NCBI RefSeq assembly: GCF_000227135.1
Contig: NC_018263.1
Location: forward strand, 735,601 to 799,600
Reading direction: 5' to 3'
From: Leishmania donovani
Taxonomy: Eukaryota; Euglenozoa; Kinetoplastea; Trypanosomatida; Trypanosomatidae
Length of the DNA: 64,000 bases
A program made the translations under genes and the position numbers. The notes below the pieces were generated by a model. The model was given only the letters and a program-made list of their open reading frames with translations, ran no database searches and was not told the origin of the DNA. Shown in pieces: positions 1 through 10,793 of the stretch; the stretch's first letter is position 1; the number at the start of each line of letters is the position of its first letter.

Positions 1-2089
1 CACTGAGTGTTCGATGGTGCAGCCGCACCACCGCGTCCGCGCCAAGTGAGGTGGGTGCGATTTTGTACAGGGCCTGCAACTCTGCGACTGAGTTCGCGTG
101 CGTTTGCACAAACTGCGCCTCAGCGGCGACCGAGTCCGCGCGTGCCACCACTAAGAGAGCGTAGCGAGGCTGCAACGCCATGAGAGGCGACGCCACCGCC
201 GCCACACACCACACGCACACCAGCGCCGACAGAAGGGCAACAGTGAGTCGAGACACATACGCCACGGTGAGCCACGGCGGCGAGAGTAACGTGGACGACG
301 CGGATCGCCGCTGCGATTGCGGCGGCCACACATCTGCGGCATGCGCGCGCGAGGCAATGCTTTGGTGCACGGAAGCGGTTGCAGCCATTCCGCCAGCGGC
401 CGAGACAGAAACACCAGATGCGCAGCGTGATGATGTGCGGCGCCTCACCTCCGGCTGCAGTGGCTGCTGCCAATCCAGGGGTGCAGGTTGTGTGGCGCGA
501 ATGACGAATAGCTCCATGACATTACCGGCACCCACACGAGCCCCTACTGGGTGCTGTCGCTCCTGCTTCAGCGCTGCCACACCGGCCCCGCGGATGTCGC
601 TATTACTTCGACTGTGCGGCGCTTGACGGTTTCGGCCGCGCTGGAGCCGACGCCGTATCGCTAACTCCTCCTCATCTGGCAGAATGGAGGAGAAGTTGGG
701 GTCCATCACGGTGGCACTGCGCCGCGGTATGCACGCCTCCCCCGCGTCTCCTGCGCTTCCATGTCCAACTGAAGAGATCCGGTTCTGTGCCACGGCGCTC
801 GAGGCAGCAGCTGCGGCGATGGACGTCAGGCTCGAGTGGGCGGTGCTGCGCGAGGAAGACACGATATCCGCCAGAGACTCGCTCAGTGAGGATACCTGTG
901 CAAACCGCACATCGCATGGCCCGCGAAGAGCCGCAGTGCCACCGACCCCTCCCGCCCCACTCGGATCCTCATCCACGCGGCGACGTCGCTGAAACCTTGA
1001 GCCTCCGCGTACCTCGTCCACCGCCGTGACGATCGGAGAGGATCGACGAGACAGCGGCGCGGTGACATCATCGTCATCACTGTCGGAGAGCACGACCGAC
1101 TCTGGCTGCATGGTGGGACGGAGAAGTTCAGGCAGCTCCGCGCCACGGCCGCTGCGCCGCCACATATCAGACGCGGGCACCGAGGTTCGTTGGCTGGCCG
1201 GAATGGAAGAAAGCGCGGTCGCATCGGGAAGCGGCTCGGAGGATAGCGCGGAACCTCTGCGCCTCGACACTGCCCTCGTCGATGCACTGTCGCTGCCGCC
1301 CTCCTCTTCCGCGCAGGAGGGCAGAGAATCAGTGGCAGGCACGATGGTGCTCAGTCGTCCCCACGGCGATGGGGGCGGAGGGGAAGCGCTGCTGGCGGCG
1401 GTCGGCTGCTGCCGCTGCAGCCCTCGCTCTGCCCCGGTTGCACCCGTGGCAGACTGCCGGAGGTGAGGGAGGCGCCGTCGAAGGGTCGCACTGCCCGGTG
1501 ACAACAGCCCTCGCGCGGTTCGAACTAGCCGCAGTGGCGTGCGGAGCAACGCTAATGGGCCATGAGTCGCAGCGTCATCCTCGGCGACCCTCTTCCGCTC
1601 CTCTCGTATTAACAGTGGGGTCGAGGTAAGCACAACAGCGTTGCGGCGGGCGGGTGTCGCTATCGATCCCACAAGAGGCGGAGGAGACGCCGCCGCGTCC
1701 TGCAAGCTGCGGCGAGGTGAACGGAGAAGAAGCGGCGACTCAGCGTCGTATATCAGCGTCCGATTCGTGTCAGTCGGCCTGTAGAACGTGGGGGAGGCCG
1801 GTGCAGCGGTGCCGTCTAATGTTATCTCGGTGTGGCGGTGGCTGCCTCTCGGACGGCCACTGTCCACACAGCTCTGCCTCTTGCCGGCGCGGCCTCGCTT
1901 CGAGCCTGGTTGTGGCTTTCTTTCCGTATGGGGTTCGTGCGAGCTGGAAGGCACAGGCATTAAAGATGAGGGCAACGGCGGCACGCTGACCACCGGTGCA
2001 GCAGTCATCTTGTCCCGGTCCGCCGGTCCCGCTACGGCGACCCCTCGCTTCTTGCGTGGCGGACTCTGCGCGGCGTCCTCCGTTTGCAT
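1..2089 (-). CDS. Hypothetical protein, 3'-truncated by window edge
   Basis: I do not recognise this protein. One minus-strand frame is free of stops from the left edge up to an in-frame TAG at 2369-2371. The first in-frame ATG is at 2089, giving at least 696 codons with the stop outside the window. The visible part is rich in Ser, Arg, Pro and Ala and looks mostly disordered, with an acidic patch (SDSDDDD) near residue 336. The only obvious ordered feature is a hydrophobic stretch at about residues 605-645 (Leu/Val/Ala with Trp and Cys), probably a membrane segment, followed by a more regular, presumably folded region. This suggests a long disordered cytosolic N-terminus, one or more membrane spans, and a C-terminal domain off the edge. 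No enzymatic motif is visible. It is the last gene seen of the minus-strand unit. The unbroken frame in GC-rich sequence supports a real gene; function is unknown. Confidence 0.75.
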   Translation of the reverse strand, partial: MQTEDAAQSPPRKKRGVAVAGPADRDKMTAAPVVSVPPLPSSLMPVPSSSHEPHTERKPQPGSKRGRAGKRQSCVDSGRPRGSHRHTEITLDGTAAPASPTFYRPTDTNRTLIYDAESPLLLRSPRRSLQDAAASPPPLVGSIATPARRNAVVLTSTPLLIREERKRVAEDDAATHGPLALLRTPLRLVRTARGLLSPGSATLRRRLPHLRQSATGATGAERGLQRQQPTAASSASPPPPSPWGRLSTIVPATDSLPSCAEEEGGSDSASTRAVSRRRGSALSSEPLPDATALSSIPASQRTSVPASDMWRRSGRGAELPELLRPTMQPESVVLSDSDDDDVTAPLSRRSSPIVTAVDEVRGGSRFQRRRRVDEDPSGAGGVGGTAALRGPCDVRFAQVSSLSESLADIVSSSRSTAHSSLTSIAAAAASSAVAQNRISSVGHGSAGDAGEACIPRRSATVMDPNFSSILPDEEELAIRRRLQRGRNRQAPHSRSNSDIRGAGVAALKQERQHPVGARVGAGNVMELFVIRATQPAPLDWQQPLQPEVRRRTSSRCASGVSVSAAGGMAATASVHQSIASRAHAADVWPPQSQRRSASSTLLSPPWLTVAYVSRLTVALLSALVCVWCVAAVASPLMALQPRYALLVVARADSVAAEAQFVQTHANSVAELQALYKIAPTSLGADAVVRLHHRTLS

Positions 2090-3740
2090 CTCATGCTGGC
2101 CTTTGGTGCAGCGAAGACGACGGAGAGAGCGTGAAGTAGTGCGGGTGAGGGGAAAAGCGGTGTTGGGGTTCGAGGGGATGACAGGAGGCGAAGGTGACGG
2201 TGCAACAGTAGGCCTGTCGCCACACCTTCTGATCAGCGAACGAGGAAAGGGGGTGCGGAGGCCCAGTGAGAGTGGGGAAGGGCAACCAGGGAGAGCGAAA
2301 AGCGGGAACAAGAAGACCCGACGGACTCTAGACCACACTGTAGGCGCGAGACAACCTCGACGAAGCAGCTAGCGCGGCCCCTCTACTGTCCGTACGCGCT
2401 GTTGGGAGTTCGTGTCACGGTAAGGATACGGAGGACAACGCTGAATCGAAAGAGGTTTGTCTGCGGTGCGGGTGTGTGTCGTGCAGGTGCCCGCTAGGTA
2501 AGGAGACAGCCTATCGGTAAAGCGCAATACTTGAGGGCATGTAGACACCACCACTGCACGAGCGCGAGCACAGACAAGCGCGTGCGCTTGCAACCGCCAA
2601 CGGCGTCTCTTCCCCGCCCTTCGTATCTATGTGAAGTCTGTGAGACTGTGCCTCTATGTGTTTATGGGTGTGCCTTGAATGGGGCGGTGGGAAGGGCCGC
2701 TGTGGTGCGAGGGGGACGAGCAACACCACCTCGCTCCCTTGTATATATATATAAAGCGGTGTGCCTTCTTGTGTCTCCGTCTCACACTTGTGCCCGTTAC
2801 AAGATCGCTCTCTGTGGGGCGGGTGCGCTTTTTTATGTGTTTTTCCGCGTTGGCGGCCTTCGCTTGTACGCTGCCCACCACCGACTCACCAAGAGCGTAT
2901 TGAAAGAAAGAAAAGGGAGGAGGTGGAGAGAAGAGAGCGGCAACACACACACGCACACACGCCCACAATCGTGATGAGACGTGGGGAGAGCGACAAGAGG
3001 GAGAGAAGTGTAGAAGTGGAAAGGAAGGACAGGCGCACAAGATGCGTAAAGGGATGCTGTCCTCCTCCCCCCACCCGCTCTGCTTCACGCCGAGTTTTTT
3101 GTTTCGTTTTGTGCGTGCCGGTGTGCGTGTGCTGCGCTTGTCGTTGTTTTCCTCATCGAGGGGGCAAACACAAAACAGCAATGGTGCGCGTCCGCACAGG
3201 CCTCTCTGCGCGAGGTGATGTCAGTCACTGCCGTGCACGTTTCTATTCCATGTCAGAGCATGTGCTCACGACTCTTCGTGGGCCTGCTAGCGCTTGACGA
3301 AGAAAGCGAGGGCAGACGAGGGGAGAAGGACGAGCCGACAGAAACGCGCATCAACATCGGATGGGGACCGGGAGAAGTATGGTGGATGAGCCTTTCCCCC
3401 TCACCTCGCCCTGCGCGCAAGCCGACAACAATGCTGCAGCTGCGCAGTAGAAGAAGTCTCAATTTCCTCCTCTCCCTGTTTCACGACTCTCTTTTCCTCT
3501 TTAGTTGTGTAGTGCACCTTCATGAGCGCCTCACTCGCGCGCGTGCGTGCGACGATGCAGTTTTGTGTGCGCGTGTTAAACGTGTTCAAAGCAAATGCTC
3601 GGTTCTTCTGTACTAATCCTCGCTCTCCCTCTCTCGCGAGCGTCGTCTCCTCGCGTGCGATGTCGCGGGTGCACCCTGGATGCGGCTGCAAGAGGAGGAA
3701 AAGGTCGCGTACAGAGCAACCACACTGGGAGGTCGTCGCA

Positions 3741-3782
<42 letters not shown>

Positions 3783-3882
3783 GCCCAAAGAGCACCCGAC
3801 AAAAGAAATATCACCCAATGAGAGCGCAAGAGAGAGAGTACGCGCTGCCGCCCTCACCACCATCAACCCCCTCCCACCCAGC
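2090..3882. other. Intergenic (3'UTR of HAS1 / 5'UTR of next gene)
   Basis: No convincing gene is present. The short ORFs here are low-complexity and overlap in all frames. It holds a short TA-rich patch near 2741-2755 and a long GT repeat at 3743-3777. On the coding (minus) strand it should supply the HAS1 3'UTR and the trans-splice signals for the downstream gene. Confidence 0.6.
3743..3777. repeat. (GT)n microsatellite
   Basis: An uninterrupted GT dinucleotide run of about 35 bases lies about 105 bases downstream of the HAS1 stop codon. It reads as (CA)n in the HAS1 transcript. Length variation between strains is likely. Confidence 0.95.
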
Positions 3883-5859
3883 TCACCACTCCCCACTGAT
3901 GTTCTGATGCCGCTTGTTCATCGACTTCGCGTTCACGTCGCGTCGCTTAGCGTCCTTGGTGTGGCGCATGGCGCTAAACTCGTGTCGAGACTTCTTGTTC
4001 ATGTGTGCAGCAGACTGGGAGAGGTCCATCTTGATCGGCGGCGGCTCACTCAGTGCAAACCCGCGCGCCACCGCAGCGAGGTCGAGGTTTTGGATGTTGA
4101 ACACGTTTTTCAGCTGGCAGCTACTGTAGCTCAGCAAGTAGCCCTCGTATGCCTGCCGCGCCGAAGTGCGCAGGTAGTAGTTGGAGCTCACCAGCTGCTC
4201 CAGCTGCCCCTGCACGTTCCCTTTTAGCCTTGTCAAATCAAAGGTGTACTCGTTCACCTTCACCTTGGCATCATCGTAGAGGTACTTGAGGAACAGTTCC
4301 TCCTGAGGAAGCAGAAACATGAGCGCGTTACCACAGCGCCCAGCGCGCGCGGTTCGCCCGACACGGTGGACGTACTTCACCGGATCATCCGGGGGGTCGA
4401 ATTGCACAATCCAGTCCACCTCGGGAATGTCGAGACCGCGTGCCGCGACATCGGTCGTGAAGAGCACGCCACTCGGTGCGTTGCAAAACTGCATGTACGT
4501 CGCGGAGCGCTGGTGCTGCTTTTGCTTGCCGTGGAAAGCGATGCAGGGAACGTCGATGTAGTTGAAGAGCTCGCAGTGGAAGCTGACGCTGTTGCGGCTG
4601 CTGAAGAAGACGATGACCTTCTTCTTCAGGTTCTTTTTCACAAAGTGGTAGAGCACGAGCAGACGCTGCTCGCTGGCGCACACGACGTAGCCCTGCTCCA
4701 ACGTGTCCACGGTGGCCTTGTCCTTCTTGCTCTTCATGGAGATGAAGATCGGCGTCTTGTGAAACGAGATGCGCGCGAGCTGCTCGACACGCGTCGTCTG
4801 CGTGGCAGAAAACAAGAACGTCTGGCGGTTCTTGGGCAGCAGGGCCACGATCTCGCGCATGTCCTCCTCAAAGCCGTTGTCGAGCACGCGATCTGCCTCG
4901 TCAACGGCGAGCAGCAGTAGGTTCTTTGTGTGCCAGTCCGTCGTCAACTTCAAATGGTCTAGCAGGCGGCCAGGGGAGGCGACCACGATCATGACGCCGT
5001 TGGCGAGCTTGAAGCCCTCTTGGTTGCGGCTCTGGCCACCAATGCAGCACAAGAACGTCAAGGAGCCGTTGAAGTGCTTCAGCAGCTTCAGCAGCACACC
5101 CTCGATCTGCAAGCAGAGCTCACGGGTGGGCCCGATGATGATGGCTGCCGTGCCGTTGCTGGGGCGGAAGCCAGAGCGGCAGACGATCTCGACAATTGGA
5201 ATCAAAAACGCCAGCGTCTTACCGGCGCCGGTCTTCGCCTCGGCGAGGAGATCGCGTCCCTGCAGCGCAGCAGGAATGCAGCGAGACTGAATCGGCGTCA
5301 GCTCCTTGAACTTGAACTCCTGCTCCAGAGCAGACACTATGTGGGGGTTCAACTGCAGTGACTTGTAGTCCGTGACGGCAGGGATGGACTTGGCCAGCTC
5401 CTTGCTGCGCTGCGTCATGCTTACCGCTGTGGGGCCGTTCGGCGACGACGACGCAGCAGGGGACGCGGAGGCGGAGGGGGATGACGTCTTCCCTCCCTCC
5501 GCCGCGCCGCGCTTTTGGGGGTTACACGGACGCGCGCTCGATGCCGTCGCATCTGCGTCCGCCTCTTCGTCGTCGTCGCTGTCGTCCTCACGCCGTCGCT
5601 TCTCCGAACGTTTCGTGGACGCCACGTTAGACGCCGCCTCCGGCGTCTCCTCTACTGACTTCACTTCATCGTTATTCTCCACCGTCTCAGCAAGCTCGTC
5701 GTACGGTCCATCGGCAGTTTTTGAGGCAGCTTCCCGTGCGGCCTTGCATCGGTGGTGGCGAAGACGGCGGCGCTTCTTTGTGGACTGCTCCGCAGCAGCC
5801 ACTGCAGCCTTGTCGTTGTGGTCCCCTAACCACAACGACGTAGGTGCCCTCGCCGACAT
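3883..5859 (-). CDS. HAS1: DEAD-box RNA helicase, HAS1/DDX18 type
   Basis: This is an ATP-dependent RNA helicase of the nucleolar HAS1/DDX18 family. In yeast, HAS1 acts in both 40S and 60S subunit biogenesis and releases snoRNAs from pre-ribosomes. The 658-residue product has a charged Ala/Ser/Glu-rich N-terminus (about 1-170), then a complete two-domain DEAD core. Visible motifs are Walker A AKTGAGKT near residue 210, PTREL, DEAD near residue 320, FSAT, and the C-terminal HRVGRTARAG. The family-specific stretch around WIVQFDPPDDP and a HGKQKQ-like motif point to HAS1 rather than another DEAD protein. The frame extends upstream to 6186, but that extension is low in helicase-like sequence and resembles 5'UTR. 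The ATG at 5859 (MSARAPTS) is the preferred start. The basic C-terminus fits nucleolar localisation. Confidence 0.92.
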   Translation of the reverse strand: MSARAPTSLWLGDHNDKAAVAAAEQSTKKRRRLRHHRCKAAREAASKTADGPYDELAETVENNDEVKSVEETPEAASNVASTKRSEKRRREDDSDDDEEADADATASSARPCNPQKRGAAEGGKTSSPSASASPAASSSPNGPTAVSMTQRSKELAKSIPAVTDYKSLQLNPHIVSALEQEFKFKELTPIQSRCIPAALQGRDLLAEAKTGAGKTLAFLIPIVEIVCRSGFRPSNGTAAIIIGPTRELCLQIEGVLLKLLKHFNGSLTFLCCIGGQSRNQEGFKLANGVMIVVASPGRLLDHLKLTTDWHTKNLLLLAVDEADRVLDNGFEEDMREIVALLPKNRQTFLFSATQTTRVEQLARISFHKTPIFISMKSKKDKATVDTLEQGYVVCASEQRLLVLYHFVKKNLKKKVIVFFSSRNSVSFHCELFNYIDVPCIAFHGKQKQHQRSATYMQFCNAPSGVLFTTDVAARGLDIPEVDWIVQFDPPDDPVKYVHRVGRTARAGRCGNALMFLLPQEELFLKYLYDDAKVKVNEYTFDLTRLKGNVQGQLEQLVSSNYYLRTSARQAYEGYLLSYSSCQLKNVFNIQNLDLAAVARGFALSEPPPIKMDLSQSAAHMNKKSRHEFSAMRHTKDAKRRDVNAKSMNKRHQNISGEW

Positions 5860-7043
5860 GAGCGCGAAGAAAAAAGAGCGTCGGTGACCACTTTGCGAGC
5901 AGCAGTGGTGTCTCCTGGAGAAGGCCGAAACCAAACCAGTTCGTGTGCAGGTCAGCGTTCGTGCGTTGCAGCGCTTCTGATCTGTTCCCACTTTTACGGA
6001 AGAGACGAGAATGGATGAGAGGCAAGCGGGGAAGATAGACATGGGAAAAGATAGAGAGGCCGCAAGGAGAACGAAGCCGGCTACTGCGAGCAACTCCGAC
6101 GGCAAGCATGGATGTGCATTGATGTGGTGGGCAAGATCTGGTAATAACATCTGATCTCTCGCCCACTGCCCCCACTCCACCCCCAACGTGTTTTCTCAGT
6201 ACGGGTGGGCGAAGTTGAGGTCACACGCGCAGACATCATGGACAACCGAGGGCGGTGCCCTGAGGAATGCGCACGGCAAGCGACGGGTGTGCAAAGGTAA
6301 AGCGGCAGTGTGTACACTTCGCCAGTGAGCAGCGCAGAGTCCCGCCGAGACCCAGTCAAGTCTGCACGGTGTCACACCAAGTCCGTTTGCGCATGCGTGC
6401 TGATGTGCGGGTGCGTCCCCGTGCAACGGGTTGGCTTGCCTGTGGTACTCGTCCATCTGCTTTGCTTTTGGCGTTGCTCCCCCGCATGCTCTGCCCGTCT
6501 TGGCTGCTCCCAACCGCTCTGGTACGATGACGCGTCGACTGAGCCACCACAACAGCGGCACGGCAGAGCTTTAAGAGAAGAGTCAAGAGAAAAGCGATGT
6601 GCACTTTGGTTTCACTCGTTTTAGGCATCTGGTACGCACAGTCGCCGTCTCCTCCCTCACCAGTCGCAGCAGCCCATGCACGCACCGGACTACGACACGC
6701 CGACGTCACGCCTCCCTTTCTCTCTCTTTCTCTTATCCAATGCTATCGTGCTGGCAGCGAGAGAGAAGCAAGAAAAGAAAAGCTCCCATGGTGGCAGCAG
6801 CAGCAGCAGCCGGGGAGGCGGTCGTTTCAGCGAGATTGGGAGCAGAAAGGCAGGCGGCACGCAACGCGCACTCGCCCTCGTTCTATTTCGGCACGTGCCA
6901 GCGATGAGAGATCGCGCTGATGAGCGAAAAGAAGAGCGCAGCGCGGCCAGCGAGGAGAAGCGAGACTTTTTTCCGTGCGCTGCCAGGCGCGGACGACACA
7001 GACACGTGCAACGCCCTCGATCGGCTCACTTCCTTGGTGGCGG
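5860..7043. other. Intergenic
   Basis: The space between HAS1 and the RRP3-like gene. It holds purine-rich plus-strand stretches (pyrimidine-rich on the coding strand), as expected for trans-splicing signals, and a short CAG run near 6800. I see no gene. Confidence 0.6.
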
Positions 7044-8627
7044 CTATCGCGATTTCGCTTGCTGCTTTGCCTCCCGCCGCTTCGCCCACAGAGACTTGTG
7101 CTGTTCCTTTTTGGTCATCTCGAAGATAGACTCGTGTTCGCGGCGCATGCGCAGCGTTGCGAAGTCGCTCGTACCGTGTTTGGCATCGTCGTAGCCCATG
7201 TCGGCGTCGCCGCGGTCTCGCTTGCCTTTCCGCGCCGTCGTCAGCTGCCGCGACTCCTTCTCCAAGCTCCTCTCCTCGGCATCCTCGCGGATTTCGCGGA
7301 TGGCCTCCTGCTCTGCATCCTCAACACGCTGGAGCACCAGCTGCACCTCGCTCTCCGGAAGGAAGGGGTACTCGACGCACTTGACGCCTGTTTGCTGCTC
7401 GATCTTTTGCAGCAGTACAATGTCGTACTGACTAATGAGATTCACGGCCTTGCCCTCAGCCCCAGCGCGAGCTGTGCGGCCCACGCGGTGGATATAGTCC
7501 TCGACGTGGTCAGGCAGCGAGAAATTCACGACGACGTCCGTGTGCGGTATGTCCAGACCACGCTGCGCGACATCGGTGCAAATGAGCATCCTCACCTTTC
7601 CTTCCTTGAACTTGGTGAGCGCGATGTTGCGGTTGCTTTGGTCCATGCGACCCATCAGAGGCAACGCGCGGTGGCCCAAGATGCGGAGCGTCAGCGTGAT
7701 CTTGTGCACCAAAGCCGCGCTTCGACAGAAAATGAGGATGTGGTTGCCCGTCTCCTTCGTTAGGAAGAGGTGCAGGTAGGAGAGCATCTGCGCAAACGGG
7801 GCAAAGATGTAGTACTGCTTGAGTGTGTCCACGGTGGTGTTCTTGCGGTGCACCTGCAGCAGCACCGGGTCCCGCAGCGATGCCTTCTGCAGACGGTCAA
7901 TCTTGGTGCTCAGCGTAGCAGAAAAAAGCATGGTGCGGCGGTTCTGCGGCAGCTGCTCCAGAATGGCGTCAATCTCTTTCTCGTAGTCCATATCGAGCAT
8001 CTTGTCCGCCTCATCCAGCACCAAGGCGTGCAGCTTGACGAGCTTGAAGCCCTTCGTGTTGCTGAGGTGGTCTTTTACACGGCCAGGGGTTCCGACGACG
8101 ACATGCGGCCTCTTGCTCAGCTCACAGGCCTGCTCGACCATGTCCGCGCCACCCACCAGCGTCGCCACACGCAGTCCGACGCTGCGGCCTAGCAGTACAA
8201 ACTGGGCCGTCACCTGCTGCGCCAGCTCGCGCGTGGGCACCATGACGAGGACAGAGAGGTACGGCGTCTTGCGCTGGGCCAGCAGCCAGTTCACCAGGGG
8301 CAGCGCATAGGCGCCGGTTTTGCCGCTACCAGTCTGCGCCACACCAATGAGGTCGCGGCCCTCGGCAAAGACGGTGATAGCGGAGGCCTGAATGCGAGTC
8401 GGGTGCTGCCAGCCAGCATCGGCGCACGCCGTGCAAAGCTCCTGGCACAGGCCGAGGTCCTGGAATGTCTTCGTCTTGAACTCCTCGTCATCCAAGAGCT
8501 CAGAGCCGAGGCTTTGGTGCTTGACGCTAGAGGTGCTCCAGGCTTGCATGGAGGTTCTGTTCCCACGATTGCCCCCGTCGTCATCCTCGCGCATAGCTGT
8601 GGTGAGCTTGCGCGGCGCTGACGACAT
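7044..8627 (-). CDS. RRP3: DEAD-box RNA helicase, RRP3/DDX47 type
   Basis: This is an ATP-dependent RNA helicase of the RRP3/DDX47 family, which in yeast is needed for 18S rRNA maturation in the nucleolus. The product is 527 residues. The Q-motif region (FQDLGLCQELCTACADAGW) is typical of this subfamily. It is followed by Walker A AQTGSGKT, PTRELAQQ, VGTPGR, DEAD in VLDEADKML, the SAT motif, GLDIP and HRVGRTARAG, so both RecA-like domains are complete. The C-terminal 90 residues are highly charged (Lys/Arg/Glu), as is common in nucleolar helicases. The next gene downstream on the same strand is the HAS1-type helicase, so two ribosome-biogenesis helicases are adjacent. A DDX49/DBP8 identity is less likely because of the Q-motif region. 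Confidence 0.9.
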   Translation of the reverse strand: MSSAPRKLTTAMREDDDGGNRGNRTSMQAWSTSSVKHQSLGSELLDDEEFKTKTFQDLGLCQELCTACADAGWQHPTRIQASAITVFAEGRDLIGVAQTGSGKTGAYALPLVNWLLAQRKTPYLSVLVMVPTRELAQQVTAQFVLLGRSVGLRVATLVGGADMVEQACELSKRPHVVVGTPGRVKDHLSNTKGFKLVKLHALVLDEADKMLDMDYEKEIDAILEQLPQNRRTMLFSATLSTKIDRLQKASLRDPVLLQVHRKNTTVDTLKQYYIFAPFAQMLSYLHLFLTKETGNHILIFCRSAALVHKITLTLRILGHRALPLMGRMDQSNRNIALTKFKEGKVRMLICTDVAQRGLDIPHTDVVVNFSLPDHVEDYIHRVGRTARAGAEGKAVNLISQYDIVLLQKIEQQTGVKCVEYPFLPESEVQLVLQRVEDAEQEAIREIREDAEERSLEKESRQLTTARKGKRDRGDADMGYDDAKHGTSDFATLRMRREHESIFEMTKKEQHKSLWAKRREAKQQAKSR

Positions 8628-9497
8628 CCGTGCGGGTCGCAGGAAAGGTCGTGCTGTCGACAGTCACAATACAAAGGATTGCTTCTTGTGATTTTGTGTC
8701 CTCCTCCCTCCGTCTGTTTGGGCGCAGTGGTGAGGGAGTGTATGGATGAGTGATGTGGTGGGTAGAGGCGGTGATGTGTGCGTGTCAGTGCCAGGTCAAA
8801 CCTGCGCTCAGGTGCATGCTTGCTGCTTTCTGTTTCTTCGTTCCTCGATGCCGCGTGTGTGCGTTGGTCGAAAACGGAGAGGCGACAGCGTAGAAACTCG
8901 GGGAAGGAGGGAAGAAGTATAGACGGCATAGAGACACACAGGCGCGCATACATACACCCTTTGTGTCGTGTCGTCCGTGGGTGCTGGCGCGAGTACGGCA
9001 ACAGCGCAGATCCGCGCACATGCGAGAAAGAGGGACGCATGTCAACAGCTCTATTCCATGTTTGGCATTCTCCCTCTTTTTCGAGGCGCACCCACGAGAG
9101 TGCGGCGGCCGCGGGTGGATCGCAGACGGCGTGCGAGAGATGTCCGCCCTCCTCACAGCAACATGCTGCAACGTCAACGGCAAGGGCAAAAAAAAAAAGA
9201 GCCGCACTGTCGAGGCGGCACCACCTCCTATCTCTCTTGTGTGTCTGTGTGTCTGTCTACGTGTTGAGGTTGTGGTCACCCTTCGTGAACGAGGCCTCCG
9301 CTCCCTGGTATGGAGAGCGTCACACCGCGGCAAACATCATCCTGCCGGAGATTCAGTCCAACATCGCTCTTCCGAACAACAAAAAGAAAAACGCGCTGCG
9401 CCGGCGTGACCCCAGCAGCGCGCGCAGCGGTTCTCCCACCCAGCCTCACCGCGGCCCATCTCACTTGACCTTTTTTTTCTTCCGGTCTCAGTTGTCT
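8628..9497. other. Intergenic
   Basis: Space between the uS5m and RRP3-like genes. An A12-type run near 9188-9199 is a T tract on the coding strand, a plausible part of a splice/polyadenylation signal. I see no gene. Confidence 0.6.
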
Positions 9498-10793
9498 TCA
9501 GTGGAGAAGATAGTTGCGCTTCACGTGCGTTGGGAGCTTCGCATCGAGGCGCGGGTTCACCACCTGCAGCGCGCCGAGATCCCTTGGCGTCTTACCCAGC
9601 CGCCGGAGAACGTCGTCCAAAGTGCGTCGATTCGACCGCTTCGCGGCACGCCCCTGCGACTCCTCCAGCTGCGCTCGCAGCTCATCACCGCGCAGGCCCA
9701 TCTTCGGCTCATTCAGCTGCTCCTTGCTGCCGGCGAAGAAGTCCTTCCAGTAGACGTCGTCATAGTAGCCTTTTTTGAGATGGTCTGGCATGCGGTTGTC
9801 CACGACGCGGTTCGGCATGAAGATGCCGTCCTTGCCTGGTGGGTGCATCGCCATCATACCCTTGCGACGACGCATCTCTTCGAGGTACGGGTATATATTG
9901 TACACGAGGCTGTGCGGCACCTTTCCGCGACTCGCCGCAATCTCGCTGACGCTACGCAAAGCCTTCACAGCCTCGAAAACGCCTTCAACGGTGTGCGTCG
10001 GCGCCTTGGGGTTGTTGGACGCCTTCAGGTTAATCTTGCATCCAGCGTTCTGGAAGCCAAAGGCACAGAGGATGTCTGCTACGCGGAAGTTCGCTATGAT
10101 ACGCCGTGCCGGGTAGAGCAGCACTCGCGCACCATCGGCGTTGATGCGGACAGGGTACATGGGGCCCTCTTGCTCCAAGTCCACGGCAATGATGTTCGAG
10201 AAAGCCTCGCGAATCGCCTCGTTGCGGGCCTCCTGCGTGCTCGGCGCCACCGCGCGTCCAAAGCCCGCGATGCCCTTGCCGGTGCCCACGTACAAGACAC
10301 AGTAAATCCACTGACGATGGTCTTTCGGGCTAAACTTCACCACCCGCATATCATATGCGACGATGTTGAGCTGGAAGTTGCAAAGAAACCGCCCGCGGTG
10401 TTCTTGCGGAATGAGCTCCGGTGTCAGCCAGGTGTTGGAGCGCCACTGATTGTACTCCGTATTCAGCTTGTGCTTCCATTGAAAGCCCTCCGGGTAGAGG
10501 TCCGGCACGATCTTGTACTCGTTATACAGGTCAATGCCGTTGTCCATGCCCTTCAGCCCTTTGCTGTCCGCGGCGTGCGCTACAGCCTCAGCAGAGTCGC
10601 GGGTGTCGCGGAAGTAGAGCGAGGTGCCGGTCTCGAGGTTGACGAACGGGTTGCGCATCTTCTCAAAGCGGCGGCGCGTGGCACTTCCAGGCTTCATCCA
10701 GGTATAGTAAATGCGAGGGATGCCGCCACGCATCGTGCCCTTCGTCGCGAACGACGTCAGGTTCTTGGCAACGGGGCACGTTGGGCGAAGCAT
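9498..10793 (-). CDS. uS5m: Mitochondrial ribosomal protein S5 (uS5m)
   Basis: This is a small-subunit protein of the mitochondrial ribosome, in the bacterial RpsE family. The 431-residue product is close to the length of animal MRPS5. The N-terminal domain contains the S5 signature around residues 165-205 (GTGKGIAGFG, then QEARNEAIREAF). The C-terminal S5 domain follows at about 225-300 (ARRIIANFRVADIL, then INLKASNNP). The frame runs further upstream to 10982, but the first 63 residues are Phe/Arg-rich and look like translated 5'UTR. The ATG at 10793 (MLRPTCPVAKNL) gives a plausible short mitochondrial targeting sequence. The basic C-terminal extension beyond the S5 fold is usual for trypanosomatid mitoribosomal proteins. 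Confidence 0.9.
   Translation of the reverse strand: MLRPTCPVAKNLTSFATKGTMRGGIPRIYYTWMKPGSATRRRFEKMRNPFVNLETGTSLYFRDTRDSAEAVAHAADSKGLKGMDNGIDLYNEYKIVPDLYPEGFQWKHKLNTEYNQWRSNTWLTPELIPQEHRGRFLCNFQLNIVAYDMRVVKFSPKDHRQWIYCVLYVGTGKGIAGFGRAVAPSTQEARNEAIREAFSNIIAVDLEQEGPMYPVRINADGARVLLYPARRIIANFRVADILCAFGFQNAGCKINLKASNNPKAPTHTVEGVFEAVKALRSVSEIAASRGKVPHSLVYNIYPYLEEMRRRKGMMAMHPPGKDGIFMPNRVVDNRMPDHLKKGYYDDVYWKDFFAGSKEQLNEPKMGLRGDELRAQLEESQGRAAKRSNRRTLDDVLRRLGKTPRDLGALQVVNPRLDAKLPTHVKRNYLLH

Noticed and set aside
5860..6186. 109-residue upstream extension of the HAS1 frame
   Set aside because: The extension looks like translated 5'UTR; HAS1 proteins normally start with a charged tail as given by the ATG at 5859.
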